A DNA stretch of 64,000 nucleotides, from the NCBI RefSeq assembly GCF_003346865.1, contig NZ_QDKL01000001.1, forward strand, positions 558,001 to 622,000, in the 5' to 3' direction. The notes under the pieces are model-generated. The model did not search any database. It was not told the DNA's origin and was given only the letters and a program-made list of their open reading frames with translations. This document shows positions 10,042-24,100 of the stretch, piece by piece. The number at the start of each line of letters is the position of its first letter. Positions within the stretch are counted from its first letter, which is position 1. The position numbers and the translations under genes are program-made. The DNA is from Halobacteriovorax vibrionivorans (GTDB lineage: Bacteria; Bdellovibrionota; Bacteriovoracia; Bacteriovoracales; Bacteriovoracaceae).

Positions 10042-10763
10042 TTCTTTATTGAGCTAATATCTCTTCTCTTCGGATTTGAGAAGTCGTACTTTTTTCGTAC
10101 TTCATGGTACTCTTTTCTCACAGTTTGGTAATCCTTGTAATATAGAGTAAAGCCAGGAAAAATTAAATCATAATCATCAATAACTTCTTTATTATTATCC
10201 CAGATATTGATCCAATAGCGACTACGTCCATCATATACTTTTTGCGAAATTCGTCCTAATGTATCATCCTTTTTAATTAAGTATGGATCACCTTCAGGTC
10301 TTGTATAATCTAAAACTTCTGGAACAACAGGAACTTTAATTTTTTGCCCTGTAAATAAATTAGTCGTACCATTTAATCTTTTAATATCCTTCCATCTTCT
10401 AATATCTTTATATAAGTAAAAGGCAATCTTCATGGCCGTATCATGTTGTTTTACGACATAGTAGTCAAAGGCTTCTTCATCTGCAGAAGCTGGGCCTCTT
10501 TTAATATCGTTAAAGCTTATTTCTTTTTCTATTAGTTTTGTTTTTGGTACATCTTCAAAAATCGAATCAGATCTAAGTATAGAGTGTTCCTTTTGAGCTG
10601 TGACTTCTCCAAGATCAAAAACCATTTCATCTTCAGAAACAACAACTTCTTCACTCTTACTCTCTTCCATTCCTAGTTGTTCAACTAAATTATATGAATC
10701 AAATGAACATGACTGAAGAGTTAATAAAATGACAATACTTGATAAAATCGAATTACTTTTCAT
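10038..10763 (-). CDS. lipoprotein with two LysM domains
   Basis: A 241-residue predicted lipoprotein. Its signal peptide ends in a lipobox (LLTLQSC, Cys19), followed by a Ser at +2 that favours the outer membrane. After an acidic linker there are two LysM modules, at about residues 102-150 (YYVVKQHDTAMKIA...LFTGQKIKVP) and 160-210 (YLIKKDDTLGRIS...IFPGFTLYY). LysM modules bind N-acetylglucosamine polymers such as peptidoglycan. The tail is basic. The gene converges on the kinase gene with a 4-bp overlap of stop codons. It probably ties the outer membrane to the cell wall and carries no catalytic domain. Confidence 0.85.
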   Translation of the reverse strand: MKSNSILSSIVILLTLQSCSFDSYNLVEQLGMEESKSEEVVVSEDEMVFDLGEVTAQKEHSILRSDSIFEDVPKTKLIEKEISFNDIKRGPASADEEAFDYYVVKQHDTAMKIAFYLYKDIRRWKDIKRLNGTTNLFTGQKIKVPVVPEVLDYTRPEGDPYLIKKDDTLGRISQKVYDGRSRYWINIWDNNKEVIDDYDLIFPGFTLYYKDYQTVRKEYHEVRKKYDFSNPKRRDISSIKN

Positions 10764-10815
10764 ACTAAATACCTCAATAACTATTCGGCACTAAGTAAAA
10801 AAAGTTTAAAGATTA

Positions 10816-11865
10816 TTAAAGGATATATCCGAAACCTAACCCCAGTCTAAGTGTTGTGATATCAGAAGGACCACTCATCCAATGGTATTTAAATAAGCTA
10901 TGAGCAAAGAAACTATTTCCAAGGTTTTTAAATAGATAAAATAAAACCTTACTACCTGAAAAGGTTTCATTATACTCAGAAGCTGCGAAGCTATTATCTC
11001 TACTGGAAACAATTGAGTGTGAATAACTTAATTTTGTAAAAAACTTATGGCCGAGAATATCAATAGACCTTGAAGCTCCAACTGTTAAATAGATAACTTG
11101 ATTTGTATCAAAAGTAACAAGAGCATTTTTTTGTAAATTTTCAAGATTAAAGGTATTAAATTTCTCAAAATCAAACCCTGTATACCACGACATCTTTGGT
11201 GACTTTAATTTATAAGAAAAATAAATATTGCCTCCAATTTCTGGATCAACTTTTACTTCATCATCTGTTTGGTCAATCAAGGCAGTCGTTAAGTAAGAAT
11301 AATAAATGCTCCCCGCAAAGTTATAAGGCTTCTCCTTTGGATAATAAGAAACACTTAAACCTAGAGAGATGGGTGAATTTTGTAAAAAAGTTACATCTGC
11401 ATGGGCCGGATTATTTTGCGTAAAGCTTCCATATGATGCCATATAGAAAACAGAGGCCCTCAAGGGAGACTCACTTAATTCTTCTTTCAGTTTATCGAGC
11501 TTTTCCTGAGTTGTTCTTTGGGACTTCTTTAAATTAAATTGAAACTTTGAAAGCTTATCAAAATCCAAAAGATCAACAGAGATATATAGCTCAAAACGAG
11601 AGTTAGCTTTTAAGTTATTAAAATTGATTCTCTTATTATTCTTAATTGTTTTCTCAACCATAGGATGATTGATACTTACAATCGAATCGTCTTTGATAAA
11701 CTTCTTATAAATTTCAGATAAACGCTCTTTATCCTTACTTACTCGGTAAGGAAGCTTAATAAACTTGACCTTTTTACTCTTGATAATTTCTTGGAAATCT
11801 AAGGGTTCTGCGCCTACTGGCAATAAAAAGACACAAAAAAGAAATATAACCTTAAGAAATCCCAC
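10816..11865 (-). CDS. predicted outer-membrane beta-barrel with N-terminal periplasmic segment
   Basis: A 349-residue protein with a signal peptide (about 19 residues, ending PVGA). Residues 25-130 are charged and helical, with a faint LysM-like pattern (VSKDKERLSEIYKKF...LKANSRFELYI). From about residue 150 there are alternating aromatic/hydrophobic strands separated by polar turns, and the chain ends LGLGFGYIL. This is what an integral outer-membrane barrel looks like. It lies just upstream of the LysM lipoprotein gene on the same strand, and the two could form one operon. Substrate or role unknown. Confidence 0.65.
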   Translation of the reverse strand: MGFLKVIFLFCVFLLPVGAEPLDFQEIIKSKKVKFIKLPYRVSKDKERLSEIYKKFIKDDSIVSINHPMVEKTIKNNKRINFNNLKANSRFELYISVDLLDFDKLSKFQFNLKKSQRTTQEKLDKLKEELSESPLRASVFYMASYGSFTQNNPAHADVTFLQNSPISLGLSVSYYPKEKPYNFAGSIYYSYLTTALIDQTDDEVKVDPEIGGNIYFSYKLKSPKMSWYTGFDFEKFNTFNLENLQKNALVTFDTNQVIYLTVGASRSIDILGHKFFTKLSYSHSIVSSRDNSFAASEYNETFSGSKVLFYLFKNLGNSFFAHSLFKYHWMSGPSDITTLRLGLGFGYIL

Positions 11866-11992
11866 ACTTACCCACTTAAAGAGTTAAACTATTTTTAATT
11901 ATAGCAAAAGCTGTAACTCGTTCAATAAACAAGGAATGAGTACAATTCTGCCTCCATAACTACCTAATATTTGTTTAAGCGAGATAATAAAT

Positions 11993-12007
11993 ATTATTGG
12001 CAATAAT
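11993..12007. promoter_or_regulatory. perfect inverted repeat in divergent spacer
   Basis: Arms ATTATTG and CAATAAT around one G, between the divergent barrel gene and the giant lipoprotein gene. Its position would suit an operator. No regulator is identified. Confidence 0.25.
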
Positions 12008-12056
12008 TTACCCCTATAAGAAAAACTAAACAAGATTTAAACTAATTTAACGGGAT

Positions 12057-12074
12057 AACGCGTTAAACGTTAAC
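12057..12074 (+). promoter_or_regulatory. motif AACGCGTTAAACGTTAAC upstream of giant gene
   Basis: This 18-mer matches 14 of 18 positions with a site at 40831-40848, upstream of the PhaR gene. Both contain GTTAA and TTAAC arms. Both lie ahead of a second shared stretch, GGGG-T-TAGTAGA, that sits directly before the start codon. A common regulator is possible. Two examples cannot prove it. Confidence 0.3.
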
Positions 12075-12137
12075 AAATGAAACTAATATCATGGGGTTAG
12101 TAGAATAAGTTTATTTAATTTATCAATATATTCACTT

Positions 12138-15100
12138 GTGATTATATTCCTTTTTACTGGGTGTTCAGATCCCTTAAAAGGCCGCATCGATATTAACTCA
12201 ATCACTGAGTACGATAAAGTTCCACCTGAAATTGACTTTGTTACCACTGCCGGCCCGATGAACGGTAATAATGATTTTACACTAAACTACACACTAACTG
12301 ATGATAACTCTGGTGTAGCAAGTGCCAAGATTCTCTACACACCAGATTTTAATACAACTAATTATTCTGAAGTTACAACTGTTACAGGTGGTAGCAATCA
12401 AATAAAATTCTGTGTTCCTAATAAGAATCACCCTGCCCCTGCTTTTAAAATCATTGCTAGAGATGAAGCAGGTAACGTCTTTGAAAAAGAGCTCGGAACT
12501 AGTGGACCAAACTTTTCAATTAACTTAGATACTGACCCAACTATCCCAAACTTAACTTCATCTCTAGGTACACTGACAAAAGATCAGCCTACAACCTTAA
12601 ATATTGATAGTTGCTCACTGAATGCCTGTTCAGGTGATGCTGTCTATTTTGAGCCTCCAACTCAAACAAAGTATGTCTTTGCCAATACGACAGGAACCAC
12701 TCCTAGTGTCGGTGATGCTTGGGTAAGCTGTGAAACCGCTCTCTCAAGTGGTTATTTACAAAACAACTTTCCAAGTGAAGGACTTAATACTTACTATCTA
12801 TGGACAAAAACAGAAGATGTAGATGCAGATAGTGTTACTCCATTGAATTTTATTTCAAGTGCTAACACAACAATAGATATTACATACGATAATACTGCTC
12901 CTATTGATAACACTGGAACTGGTTTTACTTTTGATAATGATGTTGAAATTGTTGGTGATAATATCCCTGTTCAATGGAGCCTTTTTACTGATCAACAAGT
13001 CGTCGATCATCGCATTGAATTATATACTGATAATACCTGTAACCCATTAAATCTCTATAATAGCTATACGACTTCTAGTGCCGCAATAACCGATAATACG
13101 AATGTTGATGGCCTTGTGGATGGACAATACTGGGCAAAGGTCATAGCAATCGATCATGTGGGACTTGAAGGCTCATCCTCTTGTTCACTCGATAGTGTTT
13201 TTGTCGATGCAACTGCACCTGTTGATAATGGAGCGGACTTACAATTTATCGACACATTAGATAATGACGGTGATGATCTTTCTATTTCATGGACAGCATT
13301 CAGTGACTTAACACTTACAAATCATCGTATTGAAATCTTTAGTGACTCAACATGTTCAACATCAGTAGGTACATTTCTTACTGGAAGTAGTACTAATTCT
13401 GACAGTGCTGCTGTGGACGGATTAAATACAGGAGACTACTGGGCAACTGTTACAGCAATTGATGGAATAGGAAGTGAAACAACTTCAAACTGTTCTACAG
13501 ATACCATAAGAGTCGACAAAGACTCACCTATTGATAATGGAGCAGATTTACAATTTACTGCAGCTACTGATATTGATGGAAATAGTATTGCTGTTACTTG
13601 GACAGCATTTTCAGACCCTGATGGTGTTGTCGACCACAAACTTTATACATACACAAATAATACTTGTACGCTTGGTGAAACTGACCATGGAGCAACTTCA
13701 AGTGGTACAAATTCCAATGCCACAAATATTACTTCTCTTGCCGATGGCCAATACTGGGCAATTGTTGAAGCATTTGACCCAGGTGCAAATAGTACTAAGT
13801 CTGCATGTTCAACAGATTCAATTATAGTTGATTCAACTCCACCACTAGATAACACGGCCAGTGTCCAATTTAGTGCAACACATGAAAATACAGGAAATAA
13901 TATTGCTGTTTCATGGACAGCTTTTACAGACTTAACTCTAAGTGATCATCGACTTTATACCTACACTGATTCAAGTTGTACTTTAGGCATGGTTGATCAC
14001 GGGTTAACAGGCTCAACGACGACTTCATCTAGCATCATAACTGGACTGGCCGAAGGTACATATTACGCTAGAGTAAGAGCTTATGATGCCATGGGCTTTG
14101 ATACTCTATCAGCATGTTCTACAGATTCAATCGTAATTGATAAAACAGCTCCTGTTGACAATACTGCTGATGTTCAATTTACAAACGATTACAATAATAC
14201 CGGTGACAACGTTAATGTGTCTTGGACAGACTTTTCTGATACATATTTAAGTGATCACAGAATTTATACTTACACAGACTCTGCATGTACTTTAAATGAA
14301 GTCGATCACGGCTTAACTGGTAGTGCAACGAGCACCAATGCTGCAATCATTGATGGATTAAGCGATGGTACTTACTACATAAAAGTAGTTGCCTATGATT
14401 TAGCTGGTAATGAAACAACAAGTGCTTGTTCCACTGATGTAATTACCATTGATACAACCGCCCCTACCGACAACACAGCAAACCTCATCTTTGCAGATAC
14501 TCATGATATTGATGGTAATGATCTAAATGTATCATGGACGGCATTTACAGACACAAATGGAATAGCTGATTATCAAGTTCTAACTTACACAAACTCTTCT
14601 TGTACATTAGGTACAGTAACTCATCCTTATATAGGAAGTAACGCTTTAACTGATTCAACTTCTATTGATGGCCTTGCCGACGGAACTTATTATGCAAGAG
14701 TTCGCGCAATGGATAACGCAGGAAATACAACATTATCAGCTTGTTCAAGTGACTCGATCATTGTTGACTCAACACCGCCGCAAGATAATACTGCAAATAT
14801 CCAATTTACACTTGCTCATGAAAATACTGGAAATAATATTGCCGTTACTTGGACTGCGTTCTCTGATTTAACATTAAGTGATCATGAAGTTTATACATAT
14901 ACCGACTCATCTTGTTCTCTAGGAGAAGTAAATCACGGACTAACAAGCTCCACAGCAGCATCTGCAAATAATATCACAGGTCTTGCCGAAGGTATTTACT
15001 ACGCAAGAGTTAGGGCCCATGATCTCATGGGATTTGATACATTATCTGCTTGTTCTACTGACTCTATCGTAATCGATAAGACGCCACCAACTGACAACAC

Positions 15101-18100
15101 GGCCAATATCCAATTTACAAATGACTACAACAATACAGGAAATAATATAGATCTTACTTGGACGGGTTTCACTGACACTTATTTAAGTGATCATCGTATT
15201 TTAACTTATACAGATGCTGCTTGTAGCTTAAATGAAGTAGACCATGGACTAACAGGAAATACGACAGTTGCTAATAATACGATTGTTGATGGACTTACTG
15301 ATGGTGTTTATTATGCAAAGGTTGTTGCAATTGACCTTGCAGGAAATACGACAGAATCAGCTTGTTCTACAGATACGATTACAATTGATCTTATTAATCC
15401 AACAGATAATACGGCCGATCTTCAATTTGCTGATCTCTATGATAATGATGGAAATGATATTAGTGTAAGCTGGACAGCCTTTACTGACCTCAATAGTATT
15501 GCTGACCATCAAATCTATACATATACAGATGCAGCTTGTACTTTAAATGAAACAATACATCCATTAACAGGAAGTGGCACTAACTCTGATGCCGTAACAA
15601 TTGATGGACTCACAGATAATATCTATTATGCAAAAGTATTAGCTTTTGATAGCGCAGGTAATTCAACTCTTTCTGCTTGTTCTACAGACTCAATTGAAGT
15701 CGATACAACTCCTCCGACAATTGGTGCAAGAGAAGTTGTGGGAACAGTTGTTACAGGACAACCCCTTGGTCTTTTCAACCTAAGTGATTGTAACGATGTA
15801 ACTCATGTGAAAATCACAAAAGGACTTGGAGCTCCACCACTTGCCGCAGACTCAGGTTGGCAAACTTGCGATACTGTAAATTATTCGATGACATTTGATG
15901 ATCTCGATGTTGGAGCAAATAATCTTCAATTTTGGATTAAAGACGTTGCAGAAAATGTGCAACCTTCATTTATTGCCCATCAAGTTTTCTTTACACCACC
16001 ACAATTAACGGTAGAAAATGGGCCAACAATTAATACAACTATTGCAGATATTTCCATTGATTACTGTACAGAAGCTGGAATAACTGAGGTTATTTTCAAA
16101 GACGTTGACGGACAACCTGCTGCGAGTGATCCTGATTGGCAAACTTGTACAACAGCGATTGGTGGACTTAAATCTTATACACTTACTCCAGGTGATCATA
16201 CACTAAAAGTATATCTTAAATATGAAGACACAAGCATCTCTCTAAATGCTATTGATCTGCCTCTTCGATATGATCCTGTCATCAACTGGGTTGAGTCTCC
16301 AGTAATAAATAGACCTCATGTTTCATTTACTTTTGAAGCATGTGATGGGATTAGTGAAATTTTAATTAATCAAGGAACACAACCAGCACCAGGTGATCCA
16401 CAATGGCAAACTTGTTCAACATCGGCCGGGGCCATTACACATACACTAACAAGTGATGGAGAACAAACTCTAAACTTCTGGTACAAAGATTTAAGTAGTA
16501 ATGTTCTAACAGGTTACTCTCAAGTTAACGTAAACTTTGTACCTCCTAGTGCTTACTTAGCAAATGGAACTGATCTTGACACAAATACAGCTGCTATTTC
16601 AATTGATAGCTGTACTGATATTTCAAAAGTATATGTAAAACTCGATGATACAATGGAGCTTCCACCTTCAGTCGCAGACTTTACAACTGGCGATGGCCAA
16701 GACTGTACGACTGCGATGAATGCTATCACTTCACCAATAATTCCAGCAGAAGGGATACACACACTTGATGTATGGTTCTACTTTAATGATGGATATACAT
16801 TAGATCCGTGGCATGAAAGACTTACTGTTCGCTATACTGCTGTTGATTCAACACCACCTCCAGTTTCTGGAGGAGATGGAGCAGCTGTTCCTTTGGCAAT
16901 GACATTAAACAATGGAGATGCTAGCTCTCCGCCAATTTTATTAGATAATGCATCTCGTGCTATTTTTACTTTAAACACTTGTGAACCAAATCCTCCAGTT
17001 GCAATGACAGGGACAGTAGATATAACGGCATCGACAACTAGTGTAACTGGTACGGGAACGCTTTTCACAAGTGAGATCAGCGTTGGAGATTATATAAATA
17101 TTGGAAGTGAGATTTTAAAAGTCGCTTCAATAACTAATGATACATCATTAGAACTAGTTTTCCCTCACACTGCGGGAGCAACTGGTCAAAGTATTACAAA
17201 AGAATACCCTGATGATGTAATTACAGACATGATCGTAACAAAGAGCTCAACGGCCCCTGATGCCGACAGTCCAGACTGGCTAACATGCTCTAATTCTGCA
17301 GAGCTTTTAAAATCAGCTTCACTTACTCCAGATGGAGTATATACATTATATGCATGGTTTAAAGATGCTAGTGGAAATGTTTCGACAACTTCTCTCACTC
17401 AAGATGTTGAAGTTCAAGCAAATGGGGATTTAACTCCACCTCCGAGGCCAGAAATCATAGTGGAAGGAGCACCTGAAGTTGCGAGTGCACCTGTTGGTAT
17501 GACTGTAGTTGACTGTACAGATGTCGATCAGATTTATCTGAAGCCATCTGAATATCCATCTCCATATGTTGCACCAGATAAGGATCAATCAGGCTGGCAA
17601 GACTGTAGTGAAGCAGTTGGTGCACTGACATATCACGTTGACCTTATTGGATCTTATACAATATCAGCATGGTTTAAGGATGCTGCAGGTAATATAAATT
17701 CAACTCCAAGAGATGTATCATTCATCTTTAACCCAACTCAAGGAGCTTATCCAGACGCTATAGCATATTGGACAATGGATAACGTTCACAAAAAAGAGGG
17801 TCGTATTATCGACGCTCTAGGTGAAAACCATCTTGTCTATTGGAATAATGGCAGCGTAACAAGTACGGCCGGTAGAAGTGATGAAGCAGTTTCGCTAAGT
17901 GGAACTAACAGTTATCTATTAACAAAAAATACACCTATTCTAAAACCGACGACCGCTGTTTCTGTCTCAATGTGGGCAAACCTAACAAGTGGTGACACTG
18001 GAAACAAGGTTATCATGGGAAATATAGAAGAAGGTGTTGGTGGATATGGATTCAAATTAAATGGAGGAGACCTGCGTTTCTATGCTAGTGGACAATCGGT

Positions 18101-21100
18101 CTCAATTGCTACTTCTTCGTACACAACAGGTTGGCATCACATTGCTGGTACTTCTGATGGACGATTTATCAATATTTATATTGATGGACAACTACAGGCA
18201 ACGACAGATTTAGGCTCTCCAGCAAATCTCCAATATGGATGTCCTACAATTCTTGCAGTTGGTACGGATGTTAATTGTACTGATCAGCCGACTATAACAA
18301 GTAATTTCGATGGACAATTAGATGAACTAGCAATTTGGGATAAGTATTTATCTGAACAAAATATTTTAAATCTCTATATTGATACATTCAACCAATTTAA
18401 GGTTAGTCAACATTCCACTAAGCCAGCAGATATAGCTTCTGCTTCTTTCTATGGTGAGACACTACAAAATACAAAATTAACTATTGATACTTGTGGAGAT
18501 AATAAATTCATCTATATCGATGAAACGACTCACCCACCAACAGTAGATACACCACGTTGGCAACTATGCCGTGAAGTTATTGGTGCAGCAATTAACAAGA
18601 ACCTAACACAAGGTCCTCATGAATTAAAAGTGTGGGGTAAAGATGAATACAATAATATCACTAATGCTTTTTACTATGTAGATACAGTTGTAACATCAAC
18701 AAATCATTATGAACCAAGTATTCTACATTATACTATGGATAATGATCATATTGATGGATCACTAGTTCAAGAGATCAGATCTGGTTACCATGCAACAAAT
18801 AATGGTGCGACACCAAGTGTATCTGGAGTCCAAAATGAAGCTTATCAATTTGTAAAAGCAAGCAATACCTACTTAGAGACTAAACATGCCGCACTTTCTC
18901 AAGTCGCAGATGAAGTAACCATTTCGATCTGGGCCCAACTGACTGCAAATGATAATCGTCAGCAGGTGCTGGCCGGGAATAGAATCTCTTCTCATGGTTA
19001 CTCAATTGAAATTGACAACAGTACAAGTGAATTGAAATTCTTTGTGGAAACTAGTGGTGGAACAAGATCAGTTGCAATTGCAACCTCGGCCTACACAACA
19101 GGATTTCATAATATCGTTGGTGTCTATGATGGACAAAACACAAATCTATATATTGACGGTATACAAGTTGCAAGTGTTGACCACGGAAGTGTCCTACCTA
19201 TTCAATACACTTGTCTAGGTTCATTTGTAATTGGTGCTGGAGCAACATGTAATAATGGTGCTGCTCTTGGAACGCATTTTGATAATAAAATCGATGAAGT
19301 ATTAGTTTGGGACTACTCATTAACTTCTGCAGCTATTACTGAATTATTTGAAGGACAAGATACTGTTCCTCCACTTTCAGTACCAGTTACTCCACGTGAT
19401 AATCTTTACACAATTGGAATTCCTGTCGCAAGACTCAACGTAGATAACTGTAGCGATATTGCTAAGGTCTATGTAGCACTCGATGATACCAAGCCAACTG
19501 GTGAAATTGCTAATTGGCAAACATGTTCAACAACAGATGACCTAATTAAATCGAGCTTATTAGAAATTGGTGCAAATGATCTACGTGTATGGTTTATGGA
19601 TGAGTCTGGAAATGTTTCTGACACTTCAACTGATTTAACAATCACATATAACTTTGATGCAACCATACCTACTCCTGACTCTTACTACACACTAGACCGA
19701 GCAAATCGTGATGGAAGCGTGATCTATGACGTAACAAGTGCTCATCATGGAGAAAACTATGGGCCAATAGAGTCAACGGGTGTTGCCGATGAAGCAATGA
19801 ATTTCAACGGCACGAGTGATTATATTGAAGTCTCAAACGATGTATCATTTGAGCCAGCTTCTGAAGTAACACTATCAACGTGGTTTAATGTGGATTCTTT
19901 CCCAACTTCAAGACAAGTAATTGCAGGTAACTACAACAACGGCGGTTACGAGATTGCTCTTGATAACGGTGTTGTAGAATTTAAGGTTCAAGCCTTAGGT
20001 GGCCCTCAAGTTGCTACCTACTCAACGACATCATTAACTCCAGGAGATTGGACTCACGTTACGGGTGTTTGGAATAATGGAACGATTAGACTATTTATTA
20101 ATGGAATAGAAGAAGTTAATACTGTTATTGCGGGAAGTGCTGATATTGATTATGCACAAAGCAATTCATTCTTAATTGGAGCATCACCTACAACATCAAC
20201 AGGCCCATCGGGTAATTACTTTGATGGTAGTATCGATGAAGTTTCTTTTTATCGAGCTGCTTTAAGTGATACCGTTATAAATGAATTATACGAGAGACAA
20301 TCTAAAGGAGATAAAGCGTATTACGATGTTACTCCTCCATCAATTCCAGTAAACCTGAATATCATTTACTACAACTCATTAGTATCAAGAGCAAACCTAA
20401 CAGTCACAGACTGTACTGGACTTGATTATATTATTGTTACAAAGAACGAATTCCCTCCGGACAAAAATGATGAGGACTGGCAACTTTGTAATACTTTAAC
20501 AGGTGGTCTACTTTCAAAAAGACTAGATCCAACTGACAATTATGCAAAGTTTTGGACAAAAGATATTTACGGAAATATTTCAAAAACTTTTGAGTATGTT
20601 CCAATTATTACAAAATACGATAAACCTATTGCAAGACCAGTTGTTCACTGGACTTTTGACGAAGCCCACTACAACAGTACCTCAAACGAAGCCTTAGATC
20701 GCATCAGTGGCCTAAAGCTTAAAAATGAAGGTTATGAATTAGAGTATGTTGATTTTGATAATGATACATGTCCTCGAACAATGGTACACAATCCAGCATT
20801 AGCACCTGTAACAATCGATTCTGATGGTGTTCTAAATAAATCGATGCTTTTTGGCGATGACCGATTCTTGCGCGTTAAGTCTCCTCAGAACTCAAAGCTT
20901 AAGCCAAGTGACACACTCTCTGTTGCAGCATGGGTTTACTTAACTGGTGATGGTGTACACTCTGATGACCATATCATCTCAAATGAGTTCAATGGCAAAG
21001 GTTGGTCAATAAAAGTTGATGCGGCCAACAAGGATGACAAAGGGCTTCGATTTACTGTTCATACAGCAGATGGGCTCTTAGAACCATATCTTGAAACAAA

Positions 21101-24100
21101 GAACTACACAACAGGATGGCACTTAGTTATTGGTACTTATGATGGACAGAAGGCCAGTCTTTATTTTGATGGTATTTTTGTCAAGTCCTTCTCTAATGCT
21201 TCACCATCGCCAATCGTCTATGAGACAGGTGTAAACACTTTCGTTGGGGCAAAAGCATCTACTGGAGATGAGCCAACAAATGGTAAATCACATTACTATG
21301 CGCGCTCTGGTTTAAATTGTAACTTATACAATATCGAAGATAGTAACTTTGCAAATAAAATAGATGAAGTCATTATTTGGGATCAAGTTCTAACAGGACT
21401 AGAAGCGTCTTCTCTATATCATAATGGTGCAGATATTCTTTACGAGACGGATGTAACGGAACCACCGAACCCTACTTTAACACTAGAAAATACTAGACCA
21501 GATTTATTCTCTAATAAAGCATATTTCACCGTTAACGACTGTACAGATATTTCAGGAGTCCTAGTTAATGAAGGGACAAGACCTGACAAGCAAGATGATC
21601 GCTGGGAAGTATGTCGAGAAAGACGTGGTTCATTTGGATTAGAAGAACTTACAGAAGGTGGTCACACTATAACGACATGGTTTAAAGATCTAGCTGGTAA
21701 TGTAACAAGTTCTTCTTCTGATCTAGTTGTAAATTATACTCCAATTGCAACAGTTCCATATTCAAATGCTTACTGGCCAATCGAAAGTGTTGCAAGCGTT
21801 GATAGAACTGTCATTGATATTATTGAACATGGAGTACACGACCTAATCGAAGTTAACGTAGATGCTGCCGATAACCCGACAGCAACTTATACCACAGGAA
21901 AAGTAGGAGAAGCATTATCCCTTACAGGTAGCCAGTCTTATCTAACAACTCAAGACACTGTCTTATTGACACCAGTTAACTTCTTATCTGTTGGTGGATG
22001 GTTCTATCTTACACAATCTGATAGTACAAACCGTGTCTATATTGACCGCCATGTCTATTCAACAGCAACAAACAGAGGTGGTTATAAACTCTATCAAAGC
22101 GGTGGAAACATACGATTTACACTTGAGCTAGACATTGCAGGAACAATTAATTTAGCGAGTTCAATGGCCGGTGTTACAACAGGATGGAATCATGTAATCG
22201 GTATTTTTGATGACCAGGAAGTTAAGTTGTATTTAAATGGCGTCGAAATTGCTACTTCAGGTGTACTACCTGAAAGAGATTTCGTTCGCTACGATGTTCC
22301 AACTGATTTTAGAATTGGTGCAGAATCTAATCAGAATAATCTTGCGACAAACTTTTTAAATGAGAAAGTCGATGAAATTGCTGTTTGGGGATATGACTTA
22401 TCACCAACAGAAGTAGCAACTGCACATACAAAAGGACAGTCATCGACAAGACAAGTTGAGACGATGAATGCACCTTCAAATGTTGATAACGCTTATATAT
22501 ATTTCGATAGTCATTTCGGCCCTTACGCCAAGATGACAATTTTAAATTGTACAAATACTCCTTGGGTATATATTACTTATCAAGGAGCACCACCACCGGC
22601 CGATGACAGCGATGACTGGCATCGTTGTGTAACTAACCCTGGTGCAATATTATCTGAAAAGCTTCCAACTGGAACAACTTATGTTGATGTGTATGCAAAG
22701 AATGCACTTGGAGATATTTCGACATTAGCAGGTACAAAAGAAATTGATCCGATTCCAACATATTCAGACTACGATCTGGTAAAGCCTATTTATCATGCAT
22801 CTTTTGATAATGGCACGATTAACGGTTCAACACTTACTGATCATACCTCACAAGTATCAGCTCAGCTAAATGGAAGCCCAACAATCTCAACAAGTAGTAA
22901 CGGTAACGAAGTAATATTCGATGGTAGTGATGATTATATAGATATTGCTAATAATTTTAGATTTGAAAATCTGTATAACTTTACATTAATGACATGGTTG
23001 CATTTAGATAGTACTGATACAGCTACTAGACAAATTATTACAAAGAAAAACTCAAAAGATGACATACGTGTTTATCTTGATAGTGGCGATATTGTTTTTG
23101 AAGTAAATATCGTTCAACCATCTGGCTATACTAGAAGTGTTCCTTATGGAATTATTAGATATCCTCTAGAACTGATTCAAACCGGAATGCATCAACTGGC
23201 AGTAAAATACGATGGACAAGAATTATCTTTATATATTGATGCTAATCTTGTTGCTCAAGCAGATCCTGGCTATCAAAACTGGTCAACTACGACGATACGT
23301 AAAGTTGACTTTGATTTTGTAAGTGGTTTCTATCTAGGTGACAATACACAAGCAGAAAACTTCCAAGGTGCTCTTGATGACTTTATGGTATTCAATCAGA
23401 CTCTTACTGATGAAGAGATTTTCTACCATTATAAGAGATATGTAGATGAAGTTTATCCAAATGATTCAACAGCTCCAACAACAACGCCAACACTTTCTGT
23501 TGTTAACTCGACGTTTGGAACAAATTGGCCAACAGATAATCCAAATCCAGTTTATTCAATAAATGACTGTAATGATATCACTGGTGTCTATATCACTGTT
23601 GATGCTCAACCAGGGCCAACAAATACATCAAGTGGATGGCAACAATGTAGTACAAAAGATGGTGCAATCGATTCACCGACACTCACTCCAGGTGTACATA
23701 CAGTATATTTTTGGTTTAGAGATGCAAGAGGAAATATAAGCTCACCTCAAAGTATCGTTGTTGAATACACAGACCCACCTCTTCCTCAGCCAGTTGCTTA
23801 TTGGACGCTCGATCAAAATACGAAAATCGGTAGTATTTTCTACGACTCATCAAACGCTATCAACATCAATAATTTTGGTGCTCAAAATATAGCCTCTGCA
23901 AAAGTTGGAAATGGATTAAGTTTTGATGGTGAACGTCAATATTTAAAAACTGATTACGATCCACAACTAAAAGTTACAGATGAATTCACTATTGGATTTT
24001 GGATGGATCACAATATTCCATTGGATGAAGGAAGTGGCGATCGTTTCTTCAGTATGACTGGTGCACAGCCAGGTGGTATGGAGATGTATCTAATATGCGA

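Noticed and set aside
13531..13827. Several frames of 60-98 codons inside the giant gene on both strands
   Set aside because: Shadows of repeat codons; low-complexity products without start signals.
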